The position numbers and the translations under genes were made by a program. 55,730 bases of DNA, from positions 1 through 55,730 of the forward strand of contig NW_013652611.1 in assembly GCF_000499385.1 (NCBI RefSeq). The letters run 5' to 3'. The notes under the pieces are model-generated. The model made no database searches. It saw only the letters and a list, made by a program, of their open reading frames with translations, and was not told the DNA's origin. This document shows positions 46,651-55,730 of the stretch, piece by piece. The DNA comes from Eimeria necatrix. Lineage: Eukaryota > Apicomplexa > Conoidasida > Eucoccidiorida > Eimeriidae. The first letter of the stretch is position 1. The number at the start of each line of letters is the position of its first letter.

Positions 46651-47475
46651 CTAGTGCTGCGCACTATATTGGAGTCTGCAGTTCACTCTGAGCATTGGGT
46701 TCAGTCCTTTATACACAATCAGACCAGGCAACAATATCCCTATGATCGTCAAAACTTTAATTGACTCCCGAGCTTTTGTGTGCACTTCAAGGAGCCTCGT
46801 TTTCATCTTGTCCATGGCTTTAACAGCCGCCTCACAGCTAAGGCCTTTTTTTGAGTGGCCCGTAGAATCGCCCCGGCTAGTTTCACTGTCTTTATCACAC
46901 ATCCGAGCTTTCAACGTGAGAAGGGAAGTTGTATTCCAGCCGTCTGCCTTGGTATCCTTTGTCCGCGTGTTTTCCGAGGGTCACCGTATTGTTGACTCGT
47001 CATCGCGTGCTGGCTGCGAAGGATTAGATCCGTTGTCAGGATTATCACTTTTATGCTGCAGTCACCTGATCACTTACACCCTTACCCAAATACACTTCGT
47101 CCCAGTTTTCACACGTGGGAGAGGAGCTCCTTTCGGTATCCGAACAAGCCCTCAGGTCGACGGGCAGAATTTTTCCCCCGACACAATCGGGACAGCCCGG
47201 CTTTCCACGATTCCGCCTCACACTGAGCCATGCAGCTGGCCCTTGCAGCCGACTCATTTGTACAGTCGTAACGGGGTATAACATTTGTGAATACATTTGG
47301 GTTACGAACCATGGCAGGCAAAAGGCACGGTGAGGCGGTGATGAAGAAGTGTTTGTCATCTTGTTATCATTCTCTTCCACAAGATGCAAATCACTTAACT
47401 GAGGTAAATTATGTCTAGCACAGTTGATACTCCAGAACCAAACGATGCCTAAAACCTGACGCACGAGTGTTGTCA
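46651..47475 (-). CDS. Possible secreted or membrane protein, 2 or more exons
   Basis: A minus-strand ATG at about 47475 gives MTTLVRQVLGIVWFWSINC, which looks like a signal peptide. It is followed by a Cys-containing region (FCLPWF, GCPDCVGGKILPVDLRACSD, SPTCENWDEVYLG) up to a GTAAGG donor near 47087. A downstream exon ending in TAG at 46651 reads KDTKADGWNTTSLLTLKAR, then DKMKTRLLEVHTKARESIK and a hydrophobic segment VLTIIGILLPGLIVY close to the C-terminus. Together this would be a type I or tail-anchored surface protein. Small Cys-rich surface antigens with a C-terminal hydrophobic end are common in Eimeria, but no family motif was verified. The acceptor of the second exon is not fixed. 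A 179-codon plus-strand frame (46742-47281) competes and looks less natural. Confidence 0.35.
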
Positions 47476-50377
47476 TGGAAAATGCATCACCCCCCACACG
47501 TTATCTTGCGTGCGGTGCTAGAGCTCACCCAGAGTGCACCACCAACGATCAGCACTGTTTTACTATCGACTTGGATAGATGCACGAAACAATGCCCGTTT
47601 TGGAGCTTGTATACTCATTCATACAATAGCAAGCAGCTGACCAGCACAAGCAGATCATTAGTGTTGTACCATTAGGCTGAGAATAAATCTCTCCACTTGA
47701 TATACTTTCAAATCGAAATTAATGTTGTTATTTAGAAGCAGAGAACTACTTCACGGACATACCTAATTGCTAGTCTATTGGCATGAGCTCCATGCAAATA
47801 CATAGAGCTCGCGAAGACTTTGCTACGCATGTAACTCTTTCTTTTACTCAAAATTGAATTTGGCTTCGTAGTATAGAAACACATAGCGCGAATCTGTCCA
47901 CAGTATAGATTACTTCGAAGGAAAAATAAGGAAAAATGATATCTATAAATATAAACTTTATCGGGATTGGCAATTTGACCTGCAGGTGCACGCGCCCGTG
48001 CTAACGCCCTTCGTTAGCTACTAGAGTGGTGCAGAATACGTAGAAAGATCTAGAAAGCATAGAATACCTGAAAAAGGGTAACTGGGGGCATGTAAGTGTG
48101 AAAAGTTGCGAGTTCTCCGCTGGTGTCATACCCGCGAGAAGGGCACCGGGAGCAAGCCCTGTGACCAGTTGCAGGCCTTCTTACACTTCAAAATTAGTTA
48201 GCAGTAATTGTAAGGGTAGTTCTTGGCTAGCCAATTACCGGAAGACACCACTTAGTGACTTTGCACTTCTTGTAACGGAATAGACACGCAACACTTGACT
48301 CTCAAGGCGTTCCCCGTTTGGGCGAGGACCGTGAGCGCGGTGGAGTCCTTTTCGTGCCTCGCCAAGCGTGAAGAGTTGTTCAATAATTTTGGGAACTACA
48401 GAATATGCTCCTCTGAGAGACGGCGAAGATGCTGCACCTCTTCCCTATATTGCAGGCCACCACCGCTTGCCAGCTGTTTTGTATCAGCCACCGCGAAGTG
48501 AAGCCCGAACTACTTTTTCAGAAGCACTCATCCTTAATCTTCAATGCATTGGACCTTGCTGCATTATTTCCGAGAACCTCATGGGGGAGCTAGTTAGCGC
48601 GTAAGACTGCAAAGAAAAGCTAGAAAAGACTGCAGTGCTAACCGCACAGCATTGGCTCCGCCTGACTCGTAGGTGTCCACAGTTCGAAATGGGTACAGTT
48701 CCTTCTGCAGCTGCTACATCCCCTAGCCTCGATCACCCAGCAGCAAACATATTCTCAAGGCAATGCCGGGCCAGGCTTTGCTTGAATTACTGTAGTAGCA
48801 GTTCGTCGCAGCTGGCCCTGCGCCGCAAGGGCACCCGGCCCTGCAGGGAGCTCTAGTTATTTAAAGCCTTTTAGAGCTAATAAGGCCTTCACTCTTTTCC
48901 CTTTTCGCAAGCCGTTTAGTACTTATGCAGGCAGCTCCAAATGCTTCACGTCGCTTACGCTGAATGAATTTTTAATGAACTTTTTGCGGAAGTGAAGCCC
49001 GAACTACTTTTTCAGAAGCACTCATCCTTAATCTTCAATGCATTGGACCTTGCTGCATTATTTCCGAGAACCTCATGGGGGAGCTAGTTAGCGCGTAAGA
49101 CTGCAAAGAAAAGCTAGAAAAGACTGCAGTGCTAACCGCACAGCATTGGCTCCGCCTGACTCGTAGGTGTCCACAGTTCGAAATGGGTACAGTTCCTTCT
49201 GCAGCTGCTACATCCCCTAGCCTCGATCACCCAGCAGCAAACATATTCTCAAGGCAATGCCGGGCCAGGCTTTGCTTGAATTACTGTAGTAGCAGTTCGT
49301 CGCAGCTGGCCCTGCGCCGCAAGGGCACCCGGCCCTGCAGGGAGCTCTAGTTATTTAAAGCCTTTTAGAGCTAATAAGGCCTTCACTCTTTTCCCTTTTC
49401 GCAAGCCGTTTAGTACTTATGCAGGCAACTCCAAATGCTTCACGTCGCTTACGCTGAATGAAGTTTTAATGAACTTTTTGTGAATTGGGTTATACTGGCT
49501 ATGGTGTCCGGACACCACAAGAGGTGTACCAACTCCGTGTTTGGCGGCACCTTATCCCCTGTTTCTTTACGGGCTAAAGAGGAGGCATTTTGTCGGCAAA
49601 AGGATAATAAGAGGGGCAGCATTAAGCTGATTTAACCCCAAATCCAGTTATTAAGCATCTCAGGAGGAGCAGGCTGAGGCCCCTGCTATGAGTTTGTCCT
49701 TGAGCGAAGCTCGAGGACAGTCATTTGCACTTGTGCAGGTGTAATCCGCCGAAAAGTGGCGGCCAAAACGTCTTGGGCGCACAAGCAGGCGGTGGTGGTG
49801 CATGCAACACAGTTGCTGCTGGCCCCCTGCGCTTAAGCGACTAGAGAAGTCTAAAAGGAGGCAAGTTGCAGCCAGTTCTGTCTTGATTAAATTTATTTTT
49901 TGAGGGCTGGCGGATATGGCATTGTGTGCAGCAGCGGAAAAGATTTGGAGCCGTTTTCGAGCACTGCACACAACGCCCTGCAGCAGTACACCTCTTGCTG
50001 CATATTTGTGCGCGTGCCGCCGCCCCACAGAGGCCCCGTGAGAATTAATTTTAGATTTTTCCCGATTATTTTGACTTATTATCCCTCAGAAAAGCCTAAA
50101 GACGAACAAGTGCAAAAGAACCATGCGCAGACACAGCCAGCAGCACCTAACGCAGCACCAGCAGCAGCAGCAGCACTCCCGGGTCCACCGCAGCATCGAC
50201 GGCCCCTGCAGTGTCTATACACACCAGGAGAATTAAGTCAATGCAAATTTTATATATTTTGCAGCAAAAAGAATCACCAGGGGCCCCTCAGCCAGCTGTT
50301 GCGCTCTCGTTGCTGGGGGCCCCGGGGGGCCCCCAGGGGCAAAGCTGTACACCAGGCCAAGAGCGGCAAAACAGGCG
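47476..50377. other. Gene-poor spacer with a large tandem duplication
   Basis: About 2.9 kb without a supportable gene. It includes an AT-rich part at 47680-47960 and the 494-bp duplication at 48495-49482. From about 50150 the first AGC repeats appear, marking the change to the repeat-rich segment. The last few hundred bases should include the promoter of the gene at 50378. Confidence 0.45.
48495..49482. repeat. 494-bp near-identical tandem duplication
   Basis: Copy 1 is about 48495-48988 and copy 2 about 48989-49482. They start AAGTGAAGCCCGAACTAC and end at TTAATGAACTTTTT. By eye only a couple of differences occur (GCAGCTCC against GCAACTCC, and GAATTTTT against GAAGTTTT). Each copy contains the same 73-codon plus-strand frame (48635-48856 and 49129-49350), which is not otherwise protein-like. 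The duplication is very recent, or it is an assembly artefact. Confidence 0.95.
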
Positions 50378-50908
50378 ATGATGGCGGACAGTGCAGCAGC
50401 TAATTCTGCTTCTGATGTTGCTGCTGCATCAGATGGAGGGGGAGCAGCAGCAGCAGCAGCAGCGGGTCCCCCCGCCCGCAAGCTAGCAGCAGCAGCAAAG
50501 TCGGCGCCGAGACCGTGGGGCCGGGGGGCCCTCAGCCGCAGCGGGGGCCCCCTGCTGCAGCAGCCAGCAGCAGCAATGGGGGGCCCCAGCGATGACACGG
50601 ACTCGGGCACTCCGAGCAGCAGCGACAACGAGAAAGAGACAGCAGCAGCTGCTGCTGCTGCTCCCCCCAGCAGCAGCTACCGCAGCAGAAACAGCAGCAC
50701 TCACGGCACCCCAGTACAAGACTCCGGAGACACCCGGGGAAAGAGGCGCGGGAACTTCAGAGCTTCCCTGGAGGCTGTCCAGACACCTGGCGCAGCAGCA
50801 GCAGCAGCAGGTGCAGCAGCAACAGCAGCAAAGCGAGGCCGCCGCAGAAGCAGGAGCGTCAGCAACACCAGCAGCGACAAGGGCGAGGGGGACGGGGGCG
50901 CAGCAGAT

Positions 50909-50941
<33 letters not shown>

Positions 50942-51065
50942 ACTCCGGCGCCGGAGGAGACTTCGCGGAGTCGATCCCAACGCAGGTGCCGGCGGGTGCG
51001 GAACTACAGTCTCCTTCACGCGGGCGGGACAGATCCTTCTTTAGAATTTGAGTTATATTCGGAAG

Positions 51066-51108
<43 letters not shown>

Positions 51109-51950
51109 CGGGACCCCCGGCAGCAGCAGCAGCGGGAAGGGCCTGGTGCCCGTGACGGCTGCAACGCATGCAGAGAAGTGGAAGCGCTTTTACCAGTCCC
51201 ACCAAGACCGCCTTGTCTCCTTTAATTCTTTTTCTCCTGCTGCAGCAGGTTTGCTGCTGCTGCGGGCCCTCCCCGGCTTCGTGCTGCAGCAGCAGCAAAC
51301 CTGCATCGAAGTTGGCCACGGCAGCAGGCCGCTGGTGCCTCACCTCTTTGTCGCCTGCTTGGAGGCCCGGTTTAAGTGCAGCTCTGCTGCTCCTCCGAGC
51401 TGCTGCTGCAGCAGCAGCAGCAGCAGCAGCAGGTGCGGCAGCTGCTTCTGCTGCGTCGCCGCAGCAGACAGCGGAAGGTTCCTGCTGCTGGAGTGCTGCA
51501 GCGAAGCAGCTATCTCTGCCCTTGGGGGGGCAGAGAATAGTCCTTGGCCTCTAGCGGATGCAGCAGCAGATGCAGCAGCAGCAGCAGACGCAGCAAGCGC
51601 AGCAGCAGCAGCACAGGAAGGCGACACCGCCGCAGCAGCAACGGAGGCTCAGCTGCAGCAGGAAGCAAACGGCGAGCTGCCCTACGAGTCTCTAGCAGCA
51701 GCAGCTGCGGCAGCAGCAGGAGCTGCAGCAGCAGCACCTCCTCCGCAGCCGCTGGCAGCGCGTCCCTGGACAGCAGCTCCTGCTGCCGCTGCTGCTGCTG
51801 CTGCTGCTGCTGCTGCAGATCCTGCTGCTACGTGTGCTGTAAGGGCCATTTATGGGACTGGCGGTGATCCTGCTGCTGCAGCACTTCGCTACTTGCATGA
51901 TAGTGGCAGGCTGGAGTTCCTTAAGGTGCAGCAGGGGACTGTTTATTTCA

Positions 51951-51987
<37 letters not shown>

Positions 51988-52119
51988 ACATGATGCTGTT
52001 TCCCCCGCTGAGAGTGGGACTAGCAGCAGCAGCAGCAGCAGCAGCAAGGAAAACAACTTGAGGTTCCTGGCTGATCCTGTCTTCGCTTATTCGCACCCCA
52101 GCCCTCTTGTAGCTGAACT

Positions 52120-52150
<31 letters not shown>

Positions 52151-52272
52151 CAGCGGCAGGATCTTGGTTTTTCAGGATCTTCAGCAGCAACGCCTTCGCC
52201 CCTGGGGGCCTTGTCCACCGCCGCAGCAGCAGAAGCAGCGGCTGGAGCAGAAGCAGCAGCGGCCGTAGCAGC

Positions 52273-52322
<50 letters not shown>

Positions 52323-52590
52323 CGTTCGTGGGGTGCGCGAAGTACGTGCTGCTGAAGAGCACTTTGGACAGCTTTTGCTGCTTGCTGCCGCTCACGGGGT
52401 CTCTAAACTGGAGAGACGATTTGCGGCTACCAAGGGGAGTGGTCCACTGGTTCGACGGGCTGGCGCTGCTGCTGCAGCACCGCGCGCCCCCCCACGCTGC
52501 TGCTGCTGCTGCTGCTGCTGCTTCCGAGGAGGCTGCTGCAGCAGGCAGCGCCAAGGGGCCGCCCACAGAAACCGACTGCGCACTCCTGGC

Positions 52591-52625
<35 letters not shown>

Positions 52626-52708
52626 GAGAGGCGAAGCCAGAGCCAGCTGGTTTTGAAGGCGGCCAGCAGCACACGGAGGACGAAGAGTCTGAGGCCCCAT
52701 CGCCCGCT

Positions 52709-52746
<38 letters not shown>

Positions 52747-52870
52747 CAAAGACGGCAAATCCCCTTATCCTGCTGCCGAGCCTTCCAGTGCCTTTGGAAG
52801 CGAAGGCGGCTTCTTGGTGTTCCTGGAGCCAAGAGAAAAAATGGACATCCATTTGCTGGTGCTCTTCAAG
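50160..52870 (+). repeat. Cluster of CAG-type trinucleotide arrays
   Basis: Dense arrays of (AGC)n in exon 1, interrupted by unique sequence. Notable tracts lie near 50911-50938, 51073-51107, 51792-51815 (as GCT), 51953-51984, 52023-52046, 52120-52147, 52276-52321, 52592-52623 and 52710-52743. All are compatible with the same trinucleotide expanding in different reading frames. Confidence 0.93.
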
Positions 52871-53369
52871 GCAAGCCCATGTTGCTGCTGCTGCTGCTGC
52901 TGTTGCTGCTGCTGTTGCTGCTGTTGCTGCTGCTGCTGCTGCTGTGGGGATGTGCTGTTGCTGTCCGCCGCATTGCGGCGCTGCTGCTACTCTCGCTAAT
53001 CCGCTGGGGCACTTTTTGGTGTTTTGCTGCTATTGAAGGGACAGCAAGGGAGTTGCTGCTGCTGCGCTGTTTGCTGCTGCTGCACTGTTCGCTGCTGCTG
53101 CACTGTTTGCTGCTGCTCCCTTGTTTGGTGGGGCCGTACTGTTTGCTAGCGCTGCGCTGCTTGCTGCTGCTGCACTGTCTGCCGCTGCTGCATCATGCGC
53201 TGCTGCTGAGATGCTTGTTGCTGCTACGCTGCTGCTGCTGCTACACTCTCTGCTGCTGCCGCTGATTTGCTGCTGCTGCTGCTGCTGCGTGTGCAGGCGC
53301 TGCACTCCGCGACGTTCAGCACTCGTTCTCCGGCGCGTTTTCTGCGCCTGGTGCGGATTGTGCCGAGCA

Positions 53370-53412
<43 letters not shown>

Positions 53413-53635
53413 GAGCCGCAGCGTGGCTTTTGTGCTGGAAAAGAGACAAGAGACTTTCAAGTCTTACAACGAGCTGCACCTGGACTTCTTGCGGGCCCTG
53501 CACAGGGCCAAGCGGGAGCTGGGATCGTTCGATCCCGACAGTTTGCTGCCTCCGCAGGAGCCCCCCAAGTGGACTTCGGCCTCCCCACAAGACATTGAAA
53601 TTCTGCTGGAGTACCAGCTGCACCAGCACCACAGC

Positions 53636-53675
<40 letters not shown>

Positions 53676-53897
53676 CGGGGGGGAAGCGCGGGGGGCAGAG
53701 GAGACGCGGGAGGCCCACCCACCACAGCGAGCTCATGAGCGATGAAGAAATTGAGGAGGTGCTGCAGCAGCTGCAGCAGCAGCAGCAGAAAAGATCAGCC
53801 AGAGGCAGGCACTTGAAGACAAAGCCGCGGGGAGCTGCTGAGTCGCCTGCGTGGGGCGCAGCAGCAGCGCCAGAATCTGCTGCTGCGCCGCCCGACC

Positions 53898-53937
<40 letters not shown>

Positions 53938-54427
53938 CTACCCGGCGTCGCAGCAGCGGGCCTTTGCTGCAGCACGGAGGGACTCTGGCGGCGACCCCCT
54001 TGCGGTGTGGAGACACCGCGTTGCTGCAGCAGAACGCCGCGGGAAAAATGCAAGAGCAGCAGCACAAGAAAGCAGGGAGCAGCTGTATGGCTGCTGCAGC
54101 GAGCTGCTGCACCGTTTGCTGCAGCAGCAGGGGCCTGAGGAAGACGCAGAGGGCCCGACAGAGAGAAGGCCCAGCGAAAGGGTGCAGCACAAAATGCAGC
54201 AGCTGCTGCTGCAGCTGCTGCGCCAGGCCAAAGTCGCAGACCAAGTCGAGGAAGAAGCAGCAGCAGCAGTTCGACAGGCCCGCTACGAGCTGGAGCAGCA
54301 GCAGCAGAAGCTTTTGGCGAGCGACGGAGGCAGCAGCGCAGCAGCTAACGGAGCGGTGGGGGAGAAGCTCAGAAGCATTGCTCTTGCTGCTGCTGCCCTG
54401 GCCCAAGAGTGCGCGCAGCTCGCTGGC

Positions 54428-54471
<44 letters not shown>

Positions 54472-54566
54472 ACAGCGGCTACAAGCTGAGCAGCAGCAAA
54501 CCCCGCAGCCGCCTTCGCCTTTGGTGAAAAGACCCCACTTCAGCCAACCTGTGCCGCAGCAGCACC

Positions 54567-54599
<33 letters not shown>

Positions 54600-54736
54600 T
54601 GCTGCTGCACCTGCAAGCAGCAAGCGCTAGGGCTGCGCTCCAGCAAGGCGTCGGCATATCATTTCCGGTGTCTGAACAGGGTCGGGCCGTGCTGCAGGCG
54701 TTGCAGCAGCAAGCTGAAATGTACAACCTTCAGCAT

Positions 54737-54768
<32 letters not shown>

Positions 54769-55144
54769 GCCGCAGCAGCAGCAGCAGCATCCTCTACTGA
54801 ACATAGCTAGGAGCGCGCTACACTCCCTACCCGGTTACTCCCCCTTTGCTGCTCAAGCTGCTGCTGCTTCTGCTGCACCTGCCTGGCCTGTGGGGCTGCA
54901 GCAACAGCTAGTGCAGCACCAGCAGCAGCTGCAGCAGCAACAGCACCTGCAGCAGCAGCAGCAGATGCAGCAGCTGCAGCACCACCAGCAGGTGCTGCAG
55001 CAGCAGCACATAGAGGACCACCCGCAGCTGAAGCAGCAGCAGCTCGAGCATCCTTACGAGGAACCGCAGCAGCAGCAGCAGCAACTCTCCCCCTCTTACC
55101 AAAGGGACCCCTTTGCACCTCCGGGGCCCTCCCCCCCTCCTTAA
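50378..55144 (+). CDS. Repeat-rich protein of about 1,446 residues (Gln, Ala and Ser runs), 2 exons
   Basis: Exon 1 is 50378-52870 and exon 2 is 53297-55144, ending in TAA. They join in phase 0 across an intron with a GC donor (AAG then GCAAGC) and a GTGCAG acceptor. More than a dozen runs of Gln, Ala or Ser come from the same CAG-type array read in different frames, e.g. Gln near 51073-51107, 51953-51984 and 53641-53674, and Ser at about 52275-52320. Between the runs lie conserved-looking islands: THAEKWKRFYQSHQDRLVSF, RPLVPHLFVACLEARFK, RYLHDSGRLEFLKVQQGTVY, FVGCAKYVLLKSTLDSF, GGFLVFLEPREKMDIHLLVL, SVAFVLEKRQETFKSYNELH and DLEILL-like helices. The C-terminal 350 residues are mostly Gln with LLQLLRQAKVADQVEEEAAA. 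No family was recognised. It is probably nuclear or cytosolic, as there is no signal or membrane segment; the poly-Leu/poly-Cys frames on the minus strand are shadows. Confidence 0.78.
52871..53296 (+). repeat. CTG-array intron (GC-AG)
   Basis: The intron between the two exons is almost entirely (CTG)n and TGCTGCTG with interruptions, including 52881-52942. It opens with GCAAGC after AAG and closes with GTGTGCAG. The orientation is opposite to most of the coding arrays. In frame it would read poly-Cys/Leu and then a stop at 52997, which is why an intron is preferred. Confidence 0.72.
53360..55100 (+). repeat. Second cluster of CAG-type arrays (exon 2)
   Basis: Arrays near 53371-53411 (Ser), 53640-53674, 53900-53936, 54297-54307, 54430-54476 (CAG mixed with CAA), 54569-54598, 54737-54789 and 54900-55010 (all mainly Gln). 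CAA interruptions appear in the 54430-54476 array and would be expected to stabilise it. Confidence 0.92.
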
Positions 55145-55730
55145 GAGAATTAGAAATTAGAAAAGGCCAACAAATGCCTTTAAGTGTTTGGCTTGAGTTC
55201 TAACAGCGCGTTCCAAAGAAAAACGCCGTCTTCCTGCTGCAGCAGCAGCAGCTGCTGCAGAAGCAGCAGCAGCGGCAGCTGCTGTAGAAGCAGCAGCAGC
55301 AGCAGCCGCTGCAAAAGCGGCAGCAGCAGCAGCTGCTGCTGCTGCCTTCCCAGGCTCACTTCGGCTTTTAATTTTTTGCTGCTGTGCTGCGCCCGCGGGC
55401 GCGAGCTGCTGCTGTAGTAAGGAAGCAAAAGGAGTTTTTGGCAGCCCCGAGGCAGTGCATGCACTTGCGCATGCAGGCGAGCTTGCATGCATGCACTTGC
55501 GCATGCAAAAACAAATAAAATTGTTTTTTCACAACTTCCGCGAGGCCTCTTAGTGGGCCGCCTCTGCGGAAACAAGCAGCACTAGTGCTTCTGCTGCTGG
55601 CTGCTTTTCAGAAACTTCAGCAGCAAGTCTCGCGAAGAAAGTGCTTTTCAAAGAAAGTGCTTTTCACATGCATGCACTACTTCATTTGCTGCATGCTCCG
55701 CTGTATGTACACCGCAGGGCCGTACGTACA
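55145..55730. other. Right edge: spacer with trinucleotide tracts and TGCATGC motifs
   Basis: Downstream of the repeat-rich gene. AGC/CTG tracts lie at 55234-55355 in mixed orientation. A 20-bp motif TGCATGCACTTGCGCATGCA occurs twice, at 55456-55475 and 55488-55507, followed by AAATAAAATTG at about 55510. AAAGTGCTTTTCA is also repeated around 55638-55667. Ala- or Leu-rich minus-strand frames here are read-throughs of the tracts and were not called. Confidence 0.6.

Noticed and set aside
48635..49350. Two identical 73-codon frames in the 494-bp duplication
   Set aside because: Identity is explained by the DNA duplication; composition is not protein-like and no splice partners were found.
50483..55118. 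Many minus-strand frames with poly-Leu, poly-Cys or poly-Ala
   Set aside because: All are complements of AGC arrays with no unique coding content between them.
55440..55730. Telomere or subtelomere at the right edge
   Set aside because: No tandem TTTAGGG-like repeats were seen; the motifs are CAG/CTG tracts and TGCATGC palindromes.
1..55730. tRNA or rRNA genes
   Set aside because: No convincing GGTTCGANTCC box with a matching acceptor stem and no rRNA-like core was noticed; a covariance-model scan would be decisive but could not be run.

Overview
The window looks like nuclear DNA of an apicomplexan parasite, most probably the coccidian Eimeria. The reasons are: long CAG/CTG arrays that become runs of Gln, Ala or Ser inside a protein; intron-rich housekeeping genes with short GT-AG introns; large single-exon low-complexity orphan proteins; and two proteins of RNA metabolism with secretory-type leaders, as expected for apicoplast import. 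The genus is an inference from composition and gene style; no database was searched.

Layout. 0.6-3.4 kb: ribosomal protein L3 (minus, 4 exons). 3.4-7.2 kb: mostly non-coding with two tandem duplications (92 bp and 155 bp periods) and one doubtful small frame. 7.3-10.1 kb: intronless 944-codon single-pass membrane protein of unknown role. 10.1-12.5 kb: spacer with a possible minus-strand coding patch. 12.5-20.0 kb: second-largest subunit of RNA polymerase I (plus, about 25 exons). 22.0-23.0 kb: a protein with an eight-residue acidic repeat. 24.1-24.8 kb: zinc-knuckle protein (minus). 25.8-27.1 kb: a probable multi-exon orphan (plus). 27.5-31.8 kb: tRNase Z (minus, about 10 exons, N-terminal leader). 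32.4-33.9 kb: RRM protein with a leader (plus), divergent from tRNase Z. 34.6-38.0 kb: a class I methyltransferase of the METTL21 type whose last exon is a 600-codon Ala/Ser/Pro tail (minus). 39.5-42.4 kb: intronless 967-codon orphan (minus). 42.4-50.1 kb: quiet, with one possible secreted or membrane protein (minus) and a fresh 494-bp tandem duplication. 50.4-55.1 kb: a very repeat-rich gene (plus, 2 exons, about 1,446 residues). The end holds more CAG/CTG tracts and TGCATGC motifs.

How the genes fit together: L3 and the Pol I subunit both serve ribosome production, tRNase Z matures tRNA 3' ends, and the RRM and zinc-knuckle proteins probably bind RNA. The tRNase Z/RRM pair is the most interesting arrangement: two leader-bearing RNA proteins transcribed away from each other across about 600 bp. 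Many exon limits were placed by hand from reading-frame continuity, GT/AG signals and remembered family motifs. Phases close exactly in the L3, RRM and methyltransferase models, in most of the Pol I model, and in tRNase Z except around one exon.
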